A stretch of 64,000 nt of DNA from NCBI RefSeq assembly GCF_964355755.1, contig NC_092673.1, positions 24,061,001 to 24,125,000 on the forward strand, written 5' to 3'. Made by a program: the position numbers and the translations under genes. Of the stretch, positions 1 to 11,541 are shown one piece after another. The DNA comes from Antedon mediterranea (Eukaryota; Echinodermata; Crinoidea; Comatulida; Antedonidae). Under the pieces are notes generated by a model. That model was not told the DNA's origin and ran no database searches. It saw nothing but the letters and a program-made list of their open reading frames with translations. The first letter of the stretch is position 1, and each line of letters begins with the position of its first letter.

Positions 1-1648
1 GTGGAATTGAAAGAGTTGTGAGTTACAACCCTGGCACTAGGCCAGGATGGAACTTTGGACCTTGGGGTTGGAAGGCAAGCACGTTACAAACCACTAAGCT
101 ACAGATCCACTACAAGATACACGAACAATTATTATCTATATCTTTGTATATAACAAACACAACAGAAATGGCAAGAAGCTGTTTTATATTTCATTTATTG
201 TTATGGTTCCTCTATGTTGTTTATCATGGTAATATCTATGCTCTCTCTTTAAATGTCCAGTTTATCATACAAGTATTCACTTTCTGTACATTTTTATCTT
301 TTTCTATTTATAACATAAAATATACATTTAATATACGCATACACATTAAAATGTTTTGATTACTGTATTCACGTTTAACAAAAACACCTTTATAATAAAA
401 ATGCAGTACAGCCCCTATTATCTGAGATTAGGGAGCTTTCGATTTGCGACGACCGACGACGACGTCATGTTTATTCACTCTGCGCATGCGGGGATATTGA
501 TAATATGTTTTCCGCTTTCCAACTCGACACGTGTGTGACGGTTTCTAGGCCCAAATGATTGACCTAGGTACAGTAGATCGTCGGTCGTTGAAATTCGAAA
601 GGTCCCTACTATTAAATGATTATGTATTAAAGCACCATGTCGGTCGTTGAGAGAATAGATCTCATGACCTTGAAAATTCCACTATTTGGTTTATATGTAA
701 TAACGTTTTTCTTTCTATATACTTGACCTTCATTAAACTTTCTAATTCAATTATTAATAATCTGGCTATAATAATTTATCAATGAAAGATACAGCTGTGA
801 TCCTATATGCTGTGTCATGTGTTAATTAACATGTACAACAAACAGACGATCATCAGCCACGTAATCTTTCATTTTTGCGAACTAATTTAGCCTTAGATAA
901 AAGTATCATCAATCGCGAGTTTCACGTATTAATTATCGTATTACCAATTAAACAAGATAATTCATTTTAATTACGCGTAGGAATTAGGTATTTTTCATTA
1001 AATAACGAAATCTATAATTAATTGACATTTCGTACTTTTTATCAAGTTTTCATTTAATAGTTAATAGAATTTGACAAGATAGCTGTCTTCTCGTCATCAA
1101 GTTTTGAGATGATCTTGATATCTGAAGATAATGTATGTTATATATTCACTTTTCTTTTAGAGGATGAAAAAGCATTTAAAATTCAAAATGAACGAAAAGA
1201 AAATGTTTAAACATTTGATAGTATACATTAGTAAAAAGGCATAAGTGTTAGTATATACGGTAGTTATTATAAATTTCAATTAGATGTAGAGGTAACATAT
1301 TGGATTATCATTAATAACAGATGTCTGTATGCTATTATAATGCCTTTATCTGCAGGCGATTTTCGTACGTCTAAAGACAATAAACTGTGGGACTGTTTTA
1401 TGCCAATCGACGTAACAATCCCATCCATTTCATAACACACAAGTATCACTATCGTGAATCTTAGCCCTCTAAATAATCTCTCTCATTATTGTAAAAATAA
1501 CAAACCACATTGTCGGTGTTCGAACCCTTGTCTGATTGGGAAGCTAAAGCACTAAATATTCAGCCAAACACTTGGCATAACCTATTTGAAAGAGGCAATG
1601 TGTAGTATATAAGTAAGTGGAGAAATGTCAAGAGACAAGAAACTGCTG
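1..1648. other. Intergenic, A+T-rich, no supported gene
   Basis: No convincing coding frame. The first ~120 bases have the look of a degenerate dispersed repeat (an 'acaaccctgg' stretch, then 'aaggcaagcacgtta'), but I cannot assign a family. The remainder is A+T-rich with short open frames that look random. The 3' end borders the polyadenylation signal of the minus-strand gene that follows. Confidence 0.5.
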
Positions 1649-1654
1649 TTTATT
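1649..1654 (-). terminator. Polyadenylation signal of the coiled-coil gene A
   Basis: TTTATT on the + strand reads AATAAA on the minus strand. It lies 47 bases past the stop codon at 1701-1703, a normal distance for a short 3' UTR. It supports this gene ending in the same exon as its coding sequence. Confidence 0.55.
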
Positions 1655-1700
1655 GTCTATAGACTTAGTACCGTACGAGAACCGGGTTTTAGTTTACACC

Positions 1701-3338
1701 TTAAGCTGTTGGTATCGTGGGGCTTGCAACAACATTCTCCACAAGTGGGATGACCGATTCGGAAGACGATTGACGTTGAAGTTGTTGAGCACTATGATGC
1801 TCCTTCAAAAGTTCGTATTTTTGTTTCATTTGTGCGAATTTTGTCCATATTTCATCAAATCGTTGGTCTGCCTTCATATTCTCATTGTGAAGATTTTCAA
1901 ATGTTTCGTTAGCCTTTTGGAATTTCTCTTTCAATGACTGGGCTCGTTGTGGTTTTAAAGAAGTTTTTACCTTTTCATGTTCACTTTTAAGCGCCTCTAT
2001 CTTAATCTCCATTTTTGCACTTTCCATCGCCAATTTATCTTTCTTTACCTCAATTTTTTGGAAGTTTTCTTCACTAAGACGCCATCTTTCATCGAGTTTA
2101 AGAGCAGTTGGAGGATTCTTAGCAACTGAACTAAACCCTGAATCCAATGATGTAGCTCGCATCGTTGTATCAACTGGTGGAAACATTGTTGGATCTGCAA
2201 CTGGTATTGGTTGCAAACTGAGGCCAATGCCGAGTTGCTGCTCAAGATGTTCAACAAATGCAGAATCAAGCGAAATGGCACGATTTGCACGTACACCTGG
2301 CACGTGTTTCATTCGTAGCTGTGGGAAAAATGTAAAAGTCTGAGTGTTTTCGTCTTTCATATTTTCCGAAGACGTACTACGTTTGGCTCTTCGTTCGCTC
2401 TCTGATCGGCGCACCTTCACGACTGGCTCATTTCCATCTTTATACTTCCGGGAACTCTTCCGTCGCTCGATTCCTCTGGCAACTGGAGAGTACCTAGGTT
2501 CGTTCCTTAAGCTATTACCTCTTTTAATAAGATGGCCAACCTTTGTCTCCTGTTCTTCCGGTGTAGTAGTAGGTGATTTCTTTTCGTCAGTTTTTTCGTT
2601 AGTTTTTTCGTTATTTGCTTGTAAGCTGATATCAAGGTCTAAATTTTGAGGACGGATAATTCGTTTTTGGTGTACTTTCCGAAGACGTTTGACATCTGCG
2701 CATGAACTTTCGTATTTTGCTTCCAGTTCGTCGATCTTAATTACCATTTTCTTTTTTTCCAACTCAAGTCTTTGTAGTTTAAGCTGTGCTCTTTTCAGAT
2801 CTACGCCTTTTACCGTCAAGTTTGTGTTCTCATGCTCCAACTTTCTTACTCTGTCCACAAGTGTAGTGCGATCCTTTACAAGCTGATCGAAGGTTGACGC
2901 AATTTGGCCTAGAATATTATCCACAACTCCTTTGTATTTACTATATCGCGCAGTAGTCTCTGGTACATTGCTCATTAGATTCCGATATGTTTCCTCTTCT
3001 AGCCTGTCTGGCATGAACTCTTCCTCTATCTCATTCTCTCCACATGGCGGTTTACCTCTTTCAAATGGATATACCAACTTTCCGTTAGAATAAACACGCC
3101 CTCCACAATCTAGTAACGCAACGACTTTTGTTTTTTCTTCCATAGAATAGATCTTTAGACTGCAATTTTGTTTCGTCTGACAATACAGAATTTTAGATTT
3201 TCCATCTTTACTTTTTGTTGAAGACCGTAGGGTGTTTTTTCTTAGGCTGGAAGAGCTACGTTTCATACTACCCCGTTTAAACGATCCTCCATCAGACCGA
3301 ATGCTCTCGTCACTTGAACGAGACTGCTTGTTGCCCAT
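1701..3338 (-). CDS. N-myristoylated coiled-coil protein, paralogue A (unrecognised family)
   Basis: A 545-aa protein in one coding exon; I do not recognise the family. It begins MGNKQSRSS: Gly2 and Ser6 fit the N-myristoylation consensus, so membrane attachment is inferred. Residues 6-45 are Ser/Arg/Lys-rich. Residues ~48-93 form a compact conserved block including VVALLDCGGRVYSNGK and VYPF. Two heptad-rich coiled coils follow (about 120-220 and 415-525), separated by a basic, Ser-rich disordered region. Four R-x-x-S-L sites (RGNSL, RAISLD, RATSLD, RAQSL) resemble basophilic-kinase or 14-3-3 sites. The block and first coiled coil recur in the gene at 37542-38654 on the same strand, which is what makes this a real gene and a family. 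The start is the first in-frame ATG. A splice acceptor (tattttacag, read on the minus strand) sits ~40 bases upstream, so a 5' UTR intron is likely. No enzymatic motif is visible; a scaffold or adaptor role is only a guess. Confidence 0.85.
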   Translation of the reverse strand: MGNKQSRSSDESIRSDGGSFKRGSMKRSSSSLRKNTLRSSTKSKDGKSKILYCQTKQNCSLKIYSMEEKTKVVALLDCGGRVYSNGKLVYPFERGKPPCGENEIEEEFMPDRLEEETYRNLMSNVPETTARYSKYKGVVDNILGQIASTFDQLVKDRTTLVDRVRKLEHENTNLTVKGVDLKRAQLKLQRLELEKKKMVIKIDELEAKYESSCADVKRLRKVHQKRIIRPQNLDLDISLQANNEKTNEKTDEKKSPTTTPEEQETKVGHLIKRGNSLRNEPRYSPVARGIERRKSSRKYKDGNEPVVKVRRSESERRAKRSTSSENMKDENTQTFTFFPQLRMKHVPGVRANRAISLDSAFVEHLEQQLGIGLSLQPIPVADPTMFPPVDTTMRATSLDSGFSSVAKNPPTALKLDERWRLSEENFQKIEVKKDKLAMESAKMEIKIEALKSEHEKVKTSLKPQRAQSLKEKFQKANETFENLHNENMKADQRFDEIWTKFAQMKQKYELLKEHHSAQQLQRQSSSESVIPLVENVVASPTIPTA

Positions 3339-3377
3339 CTTGATAACTTAATCACAAGGCCTAGCACGATGGTTTCA
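3339..3377 (-). other. 5' UTR part of coding exon, gene A
   Basis: On the minus strand a pyrimidine-rich tract ending in 'tattttacag' precedes 39 bases that lead to the ATG at 3338. This looks like the acceptor of an intron in the 5' UTR. The upstream non-coding exon and promoter were not located. Confidence 0.45.
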
Positions 3378-4700
3378 CTGTAAAATAGAAATACACACTG
3401 TCAAAATAATGAAGTACCTGTGCTTTGGATACTAGCCTTTTGTATGAGCGGCTAACCATATTTCCGCTTCCGATTGTTTAATGGTGTTGTTAAAAAGCAG
3501 TTAGGGCAACGACTTTGGTTACTATTAACTACACACGTTACACGTCAGCGATGTATACAATAAGCCTAGATATAGGCCTATACATTTTCATTAAAATAAT
3601 TAATTAACAGTTATACCTAAATGTTTAAATCTGAACCAACATGTTCTTAAAAACGGCCCTAATCATAAGATGTAAATCTGGATTTCTTAATAAAAATCAC
3701 GATTTAAAAAAAACACGTTTCTGTTATTGAGTTTAAATTTATTGATATGAAACATTACCATATTAAAATTCTGTTTTTTTTAATCTCGCCGTGGGGGGTA
3801 AGTTATCTAAGCATTGAGACAAGTACTCCGGATATATCTATTGAATAACGCGGCCAGTTAGATATCCACAGATAGATTTAATTTCCGTTAGGTTTTTTTC
3901 TCTCTCTCTGACGAGTCTTTTGTCGCTAAACATTATGTCAGTTTTATTGTGATACCAGGCTTGATTTATATGCATGTTATTCTAAAATAGTTTGATACGA
4001 TGAATATTTTATTTAATTATAAATGTGGTGGTCTAATTCCAGAGAACGTTTAGGCCTAGACCACAATGCCTCCATGTTTAGATCTAACACAAACACACAC
4101 TTTCCTGTATATTTACTGTTTAGCAGATTGTTATTTCCTTATGTAATTAAAATCTATCCTAGAGAAAATGGTTTACTTTTAATGAAACTATAGACAGTGT
4201 TGTCACTCCCTTAGAGACGAGATACAGTTGTGGAATGATAGCATTTAAAGATTGAACCAGATCACCACATCAATGCGGCTGTTCTAAGTAAAACCCTATT
4301 GAGGGATTTTTATACGATTTAAACTTGCTTAATTGCAAAAATCAGCAGATTTCTTGCCCTGCCCAATGTTCTCAAATTTAAGGACCTTTTATAATGTATA
4401 AATTATTAGTAGGTTTATTTCAAATAGTTTAATTTAAGTCAGATTTATAATTGAATGTGACTCAATCAACCTAACACATTAATGAACGATAAAAACACAC
4501 TTAAATTGAATGTTAATTTTCTAGATTTAATTTCCACAGTGAGCATCAATCTATCACCGATTCTAATTAAAATCTTCACTCTTTACAATTAAGTTATCCT
4601 GCTTATTGTTTACTATTACAGCAGTGAATTAAATCAGTGAAATAACACGATGTTTAAATAGACGCTTGGAGTTTATTTTTTGGTGGAACTGTAGGCCTAA

Positions 4701-4842
4701 AGCTCTGTCTACACTGTCAAGCTTTATTTGACAAAACAAATGTGATGTGCCCTTATATGGACATATTTGAGCATATCACATTACCATATTTGGGCATATT
4801 ACATTTTTTTGTCACTTAAAGTTTGACAGTGTAGACAGAGCT
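4701..4842. mobile_element. MITE family 1, copy a (AGCTCTGTCTACAC termini)
   Basis: A 142-bp element. It starts AGCTCTGTCTACACTGTCAA and ends with the inverse GTGTAGACAGAGCT. Inside are two near-repeats of 'catattTGAGcata / catatttgggcata'. It is flanked by TAA on both sides, a 3-bp duplication like that of PIF/Harbinger elements. The same family recurs near 12.2, 51.1, 51.4, 54.9 and 61.3 kb. No coding capacity. Confidence 0.85.
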
Positions 4843-5149
4843 TAAAACTTCAGCTGTAGAATATGACATTATATGGCGTCATTGTTGATCATTTTATCAG
4901 TCCAGTTATTTGTAACCCTCTATATAACGACCACTGTTATGATGATGGTGTCTTGTATGTGACTTGGTTTCTAATTAGAAACAAAACTGATAATCTCGGG
5001 CACTGAAGACTTACTTTATTTTTGTTATGGATTGTTTCGGTCTTTAATTAGACATACATCGTAACCTGTACTTTTGATGCGTTTATATTCAAAGAATTGA
5101 TATCGAAAGTTCAGTTCTTATGTTATTAATACGCTATACTTTATACGCA

Positions 5150-5460
5150 TGCGCAGTTTAATTAAATGGTGACTAAATATTGCGTACTAATTTTAGTAGT
5201 AGTATAGTAGGTTTTGTTTTGCCGCATGACGTTTGTTATTCCTTCTAGGCCTAAATGTCCTATAACATTTATTTGCTTCTCCATATACATGTTGGGCTCC
5301 ACCGAGGCGGCAAATCGTACATAATACACACTTTAATACATACATACATACTCCAACGCATGCGCAAATAATTGGTGACTAAATATTGCGTACTGTTTTT
5401 AGTAATACAGGTTTTGTTTTTAATAGATTCTGCCGCATGCATTTTTCTATTCCTTCCTAT
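5150..5460. repeat. Diverged tandem direct repeat, two copies of ~105 bp
   Basis: Copy one (about 5150-5260) and copy two (about 5356-5460) both run through an ACGCATGCGCA palindrome, 'ggtgactaaatattgcgtact', a TTTTAGTA stretch, 'aggttttgttt', 'GCCGCATG' and 'tattccttc'. The copies differ by many substitutions and small indels, so the duplication is old. No coding potential. Confidence 0.6.
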
Positions 5461-6960
5461 GACACATTGAACTTCAGGACATTTTAATGTAACAGTAACT
5501 AACTATAATACCAAGGTATTTAGCAGCAGATGAACCAGTTTTCTGTCTTTCAATTTTGATTGTCATCAATTTTACTGCTTTACGAACAGTTACATTCATA
5601 TCGCCTTATTATGTACCTAGTTATTTCGTAATATTTTTACTTTGAGTTTTTAGAGTTTCATGTGAATCAAAACAAAATGTGTATTCAAAATAAATTGATT
5701 TTTTTATCAAAGTAAAGTAGTAAACACTTCATTATTATGCCATACATGTAATTTTTTAAATATGAAATGAATCCGTTATTCTTACATTTGTTCGATAAAC
5801 AGCTGTTCTAATTTTAAATTTCTATTAGGTTTATGACTGAAATTGGCTTGGTATAAAAAACAATAAACCTTATTTATGGAATAATAATAATGATGAAACT
5901 ATGTTAGAATTGATATGATAACCATCTGACTTGAGCCTAATGTTGCCTAAGAAAGACCTGATTATTTTAATCATAATCAGATTTATTTTATACAGCTGAA
6001 GGTGTGCTAAATAACTGTGTTAAAATATTTGTTTACCATTATATGGGGATATTTTAGTTAGTTTTAATATGTTGAATGGTTAAAGAAGGGATTTAATATT
6101 ACCACCTTGATGAATAGAATAATGTGTTTTTAGTTGTTTTTAAAAACCATTGTATTGTTAAAAAAAACATCTTGTATAATGATTGTCAGAAATTATTGGA
6201 AGTGGGTATTTCTAAACAACATTATTAATATGTGAAGTGATTACTTAGTACAGATTTCTGTAGCATAATCTATGAATTGTGAACTTATGATATGAACTAT
6301 TAATCAAAACAAAACCAATTAATTATGCAAAGACATGTTTCTATATGTAACTCTTTGAACCTTGACCCGTAATTCTAGATTTCCGTGAAAATCAAATGTA
6401 GAACAACAAGCGCTTCCTTCTTTAAAGACAGTTATTTACTGATTACAATTAAATTGAAACTAGTATAGAATGAATATGAATTAAATACAAATCATTCAAT
6501 GTTAAATGAATAAACACTGTCAACAGTGTGTTTTGTTATAGCAAAAACAAACAAAAAACTTTTCCATTTTATTCTACATTTGAAAATTCTATACTGTTTT
6601 AAATGATTGTGTTAATATATATTTCGCTAAGATCTAAGCTGATATACTTTAAAGCTAGTGGACAATGTAAGTTGCAGGTATTGCCCAATTAACCTCCATA
6701 TTAAAATACATAAACGGATATCCTTATAAAACGTACTGCGTTCTATGGAATAAAAATTCATGTTTAGAACAAGATCTTACCTGTTGTATCAGTCAGTATT
6801 TATTGTTCTATTCAACCAAAAACTCCATTTCAAACTTGTCTTGTCTGGGACAACAAAAAACAGGCACATTTACCCGTCCTTCTTGGATTGTTACTCAGCT
6901 CTTTCAAAAGTGGTTGTCGAAATAGTAGAAATCTTCCGCGTATTCAACAGAAGCAGCACA

Positions 6961-7129
6961 GGTCAGGATGCAAACGTTTGATAGTGACCTGGTTGTTTTA
7001 TCCAGACGCCCAATTGCTAGTTTCCTGAATCTGCAACGGCTCCCGCCAAAATCTTGATTGCAGGCGATAAATGTAACACAATGACAATTAATCGCTTTTA
7101 TGCAAATGGAATACAACGTTTCGTTGCGG
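6961..7129 (+). repeat. 169-bp direct repeat, copy 1
   Basis: Starts ggtcaggatgcaaacgtttg and ends tttcgttgcgg. It matches 7629-7797 with only two visible mismatches. The high identity over non-coding sequence indicates a recent duplication, 668 bp apart. Short open frames inside it (both strands) follow the repeat and carry no recognisable protein. Confidence 0.85.
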
Positions 7130-7628
7130 CTTTTTGCAGTTTTTTTAATTATTATATATAATAAGATAAGAATCCGAGTTTAAAATATTTTGACTTGATT
7201 TTTTTTTATAAACAATACAGACCTCGGTGGTTGAGTCATTTCGAGGGACACTCTTCAATGCCAAGTGCATTTGACAGAAACGTGTCTGCATACATACACG
7301 AAAAAAGTGAAACAACGATGAATCCAAAAACGTTTTGAGATTTTGTTCTTGAAAACATTATATATAATATGATCTAGATGAAAGTTCTTTTTTTATTTCT
7401 TTATTCGAATTCACAAAAACACAACATATAAAATACAAAGAATGAATTAAAGGTAACACAAAAAAGTAACCAAAGGTCTAACTTATTTCCATTGTGGCCT
7501 TTTACTGTTTAAATTTGTATTTTATTTAAGCTATAAACTTATTAACTAAAGGCTAATTTACACAGACGAGCGGTAACGGTAATACTAATTGTCACGCCCA
7601 GATTGAAGTTAACTATAATATAGCTACT

Positions 7629-7797
7629 GGTCAGGATGCAAACGTTTGATAGTGACCTGGTTGCTTTATCCAGACGCCCAATTGCTAGTTTCCTGAATCT
7701 GCAACGGCTCCCGCCAAAATCTTGATTGCAGGCGATAAATGTAACACAATGACAATTAATCGCTGTTATGCAAATGGAATACAACGTTTCGTTGCGG
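7629..7797 (+). repeat. 169-bp direct repeat, copy 2
   Basis: Second copy of the repeat at 6961-7129. Immediately before it (7553-7595) is 'ctaatttacacagacgagcg' followed by 'gtaacggtaatacta', the same string found in every unit of the minisatellite that starts at 8204. The repeat and the minisatellite therefore probably come from one transposon-derived block. Confidence 0.85.
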
Positions 7798-8203
7798 TGC
7801 TACTGAATGGCTACTGGAGAACGCAATTAAAAGTGTACAGATATATAATGTTAGCAACTGAATGTATTTATTTCTTTGTCCGCCGACCACTTCTTCGTGG
7901 ACTTGTTCACTACCAATTACAATCCAATCATACATAAACAATCATGTGTATACTCGGCTTGGTTTACTACAAATGGCGGTCAGACAGTTACGTATTGGTA
8001 CCAACTTCAGCCCAACGGGAAGCATATGGTCAATCTGTATTATTGCTGAGGTGCGACACCTCTCTTCTCTACAAGGTTGATGTGAGGTGTAATTACTACA
8101 TTCCTCCGCAATTCTTTTATACGGTAATACACCTGACTAGTTTTATGCAAATTACCCTTTGCGTTTAATTTTAAATACCCGTCACTTTTGACTGTGACAC
8201 TAA

Positions 8204-9730
8204 TATAGAATGTATCTATGTTATTCCTTATGCCCATTCACACACAACGCGGCGCAGACGGGCGGTAACGGTAATACTAATATAGAATGTATCTATGTTA
8301 TTCCTTATGCTCATTCACACACAACGCGGCGCAGACGAGCGGTAACGGTAATACTAATATAGAATGTATCTAGGTTATTCCTTATGCCTATTTACACACA
8401 ACGCGGCGCAGACGAGCGGTAACGGTAATACTAATATAGAATGTATCTAGGTTATTCCTTATGCCCATTCACACACAACGCGGCGCAGACGAGCGATAAC
8501 GGTAATACTAATATAGAATGTATCTATGTTATTCCTTATGCTCATTTACACACAACGCGGCGCAGACGAGCGGTAACGGTAATACTAATATAGAATGTAT
8601 CTAGGTTATTCCTTATGCTCATTTACACACAACGCGGCGCAGACGGGCGGTAACGGTAATACTAATATAGAATGTATCTATGTTATTCCTTATGCTCATT
8701 CACACACAACGCGGCGCAGACGGGCGGTAACGGTAATACTAATATAGAATGTATCTATGTTATTCCTTATGCTCATTCACACACAACGCGGCGCAGACGG
8801 GCGGTAACGGTAATACTAATATAGAATGTATCTAGGTTATTCCTTATGCTCATTCACACACAACGCGGCGCAGACGGGCGGTAACGGTAATACTAATATA
8901 GAATGTATCTAGGTTATTCCTTATGCTCATTCACACACAACGCGGCGCAGACGGGCGGTAACGGTAATACTAATATAGAATGTATCTATGTTATTCCTTA
9001 TGCTCATTTACACACAACGCGGCGCAGACGGGCGGTAACGGTAATACTAATATAGAATGTATCTAGGTTATTCCTTATGCCCATTCACACACAACGCGGC
9101 GCAGACGGGCGGTAACGATAATACTAATATAGAATGTATCTAGGTTATTCCTTATGCTCATTTACACACAACGCGGCGCAGACGGGCGGTAACGGTAATA
9201 CTAATATAGAATGTATCTATGTTATTCCTTATGCTCATTCACACACAACGCGGCGCAGACGAGCGGTAACGGTAATACTAATATAGAATGTATCTAGGTT
9301 ATTCCTTATGCTCATTTACACACAACGCGGCGCAGACGGGCGGTAACGGTAATACTAATATAGAATGTATCTATGTTATTCCTTATGCTCATTCACACAC
9401 AACGCGGCGCAGGCGGGCGGTAACGGTAATACTAATATAGAATGTATCTATGTTATTCCTTATGCCCATTCACACACAACGCGGCGCAGACGAGCGGTAA
9501 CGGTAATACTAATATAGAATGTATCTAGGTTATTCCTTATGCTCATTTACACACAACGCGGCGCAGACGGGCGGTAACGGTAATACTAATATAGAATGTA
9601 TCTAGGTTATTCCTTATGCCCATTCACACACAACGCGGCGCAGACGGGCGGTAACGGTAATACTAATATAGAATGTATCTATGTTATTCCTTATGCCCAT
9701 TTACACACAACGCGGCGCAGGCGGGCGGTA
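8204..9730 (+). repeat. Minisatellite, ~20 copies of a 77-bp unit
   Basis: Unit period is 77 bp, measured between successive 'tatagaatgtatct' starts (8204, 8281, 8358 and so on). Each unit reads tatagaatgtatctaggtta, ttccttatgctcattcacac, acaacgcggcgcagacgggc, ggtaacggtaatactaa. Units differ at a few fixed positions (ctatg/ctagg, gctcat/gcccat, ttcac/tttac, gacgag/gacggg), so variants can be followed along the array. It stops at ~9730, about 150 bp before the truncated LINE. There are no spacers and the variation lies within the unit, so this is not a CRISPR array. Confidence 0.95.
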
Positions 9731-9882
9731 TCTGGTATTCATAACTAAATATACATCAATTTTACAAGATAATCTAAAACGTGATATTAATGTTCTATAC
9801 TTAAAACTTAAATCATAAACATAATGTTCGTAAAAATGTTTTCATTGATTAAAATATAAAACCACATATAACCACAACCTGA

Positions 9883-11278
9883 TTGTTGTGCGACTTTTTT
9901 AACTTATCTTTAGAAAAAGGCATTTTACCAAAACAGTGGAAAACTGCTAATGTTGTACCTGTTTTCAAAAAGCATGGAAAACCTAAAGTTGATTTTAAGA
10001 GTTACAGACCTGTGTCTTTAACACCAATTGTTTGTAAAATTATGGAGAAACTTGTGTGTACCCGAATCAATAATTTCTTAGAGGCTAATAGTATATTATC
10101 AGATAATCAGTTTGGTTTTAGACATGCTTATAGTACTGAATTGTTACTCACTAAGGCGTTTCATTCATGGGCTCAAAGTTTAGATGCAAAAAATTGTAAG
10201 CAAGTAGATGTAATTTTCTTAGATTTTTCATCTGCTTTTGATAAAATACCCCATAATCGTCTGATTAAGAAACTTAACAATATTGGCTTAAACAAAGGTT
10301 TAAATAAATGGATCCAGGATTCTAAATAGAAAACAAAGAGTTTTCTATAGAGGTGAAATATCGCATTGGAAGAATGTAATATCAGGGGTACCCCAGGGGT
10401 CAGTTCTTGGCCCTCTTTTGTTTCTATTGTATGTGAGTGATCTTGAATATGGTATAGAATCTTCAATTTTTCAATTTGCAGATGACAATACCATTTCAAG
10501 ACCTATTCATAAATTAGAAGACTGTATAAAGTTACAGAGTGATTTAAATAAGATTTATGAATGGTCAGTTTTAAATAAACTACCATTAAATGCATCAAAA
10601 TGTGCAGCAATGAGTTTATCCAGGTGTAAAGATCCCATCATATTTGCTTACGATATCAATTCCGATTCAACGGAAAGAGTCCATGAATTCAAACTACTTG
10701 GTGTATATATCAACAGTAAATTAACATGCCACTCTCATGTAGATTATGTTTGTAGTAAGGCAAGCAAACTTCTTGGTTTTGTTTCAAGATGTAGTAAAGC
10801 AATGTCTTGGATGGCAATGCTAAATCTTTACAAAGCACTAATACTACCTGTTGTGACTTACTGTTGTATGTGGGCACCTACTGAAATATCTCATATGTAT
10901 AAACTTGAAAGGGTTCAGAGAAAGGCCACTAGAATAATTATGTACAGAAAAGAAGGAAATTGGGACACTTCATATTTATATAGGTTAAAGACCCTAAATA
11001 TTTTAAGTATTGAAGATATATTTAAAGTGTATAGACTCACATTAGGTTTTAAAATAATGCATGGCCTCTGTCCATCATCCTTTAATGAGTTTGTGAGATC
11101 AAGTGAGAGGTGTGAAGGGCGGTTAATACATTGGAAGGCAAAGACCAATACATTTTTAAATTCATCGTTTGTTATTTTCCCTAGATTATGGGAGCAACTT
11201 CCCAATGAAATTAAACAATGTGCTACAATTTCAGACTTTAAAGCCCAACTCATCAAACATTTGATCTCAAAATATTAA
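9883..11278 (+). pseudogene. LINE reverse transcriptase, 5'-truncated and frameshifted
   Basis: Non-LTR retrotransposon ORF2 fragment. The first frame (9883-10329) holds early reverse-transcriptase motifs: KGILPKQWKTANVVPVFKK, SYRPVSLT, NQFGFR and the VIFLDFSSAFDKIPH block with one catalytic Asp. A single-base frameshift near 10320 moves the reading into the next frame, which runs on through SGVPQGSVLGPLLF, the catalytic FADD box (Phe replacing the usual Tyr), and a C-terminal region with VVTYCCMWAP and a WEQLPNEIK motif, ending at 11278. The endonuclease domain and 5' part are missing. The layout fits the Jockey/CR1/L2 group. It is inactive as it stands. Confidence 0.9.
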
Positions 11279-11541
11279 GTTGTACTGTAATTGTTTATAT
11301 TGTTTATTCAATGCAGCTTATTTTTAATTGGTGTATCTCATTATAACTTTGTTTTGTTTTGTTTTATTTTGACTTAATTTGTGCTACCTAGTTTTGTTAT
11401 TTTTGTATTTTATAAGTAATGATGGAGTAAGAGCAGTTTTCTGTTTGGGCTCATGCCTATTACTTGCTCCTGGCAAGATGAATTGTAAAATGTACTTTAT
11501 GAACTTTTGCCGAATAAATATTATTATTATTATTATTATAA
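11279..11541 (+). mobile_element. LINE 3' UTR and (ATT)n tail
   Basis: Sequence between the ORF2 stop and a microsatellite of about seven ATT units at 11517-11540. LINEs of the CR1/L2 type commonly end in short tandem repeats rather than poly(A), so this marks the 3' end of the element. Together with 9883-11278 it makes a copy of about 1.66 kb. Confidence 0.75.

Larger units (their letters stand above)
3378..6960. other. Non-coding stretch upstream of gene A
   Basis: No coding exon is supported. It probably contains the 5' UTR intron and promoter of the minus-strand gene A. It holds one short TIR transposon (4701-4842) and a pair of diverged direct repeats (5150-5460), described separately. 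The rest is A+T-rich. Confidence 0.5.

Noticed and set aside
2344-2886. Two + strand frames of 65-101 aa
   Set aside because: Antisense shadows of paralogue A, Ser/Leu/Phe-rich as expected for the complement of a Lys/Glu-rich coiled coil.
7542-8237. Several 60-80-aa frames on both strands
   Set aside because: They coincide with the 169-bp direct repeat and the start of the minisatellite; overlapping frames on both strands show no protein signal.
8204-9730. CRISPR-like array of regular repeats
   Set aside because: Units are contiguous 77-bp copies without unique spacers, in an intron-bearing animal genome.
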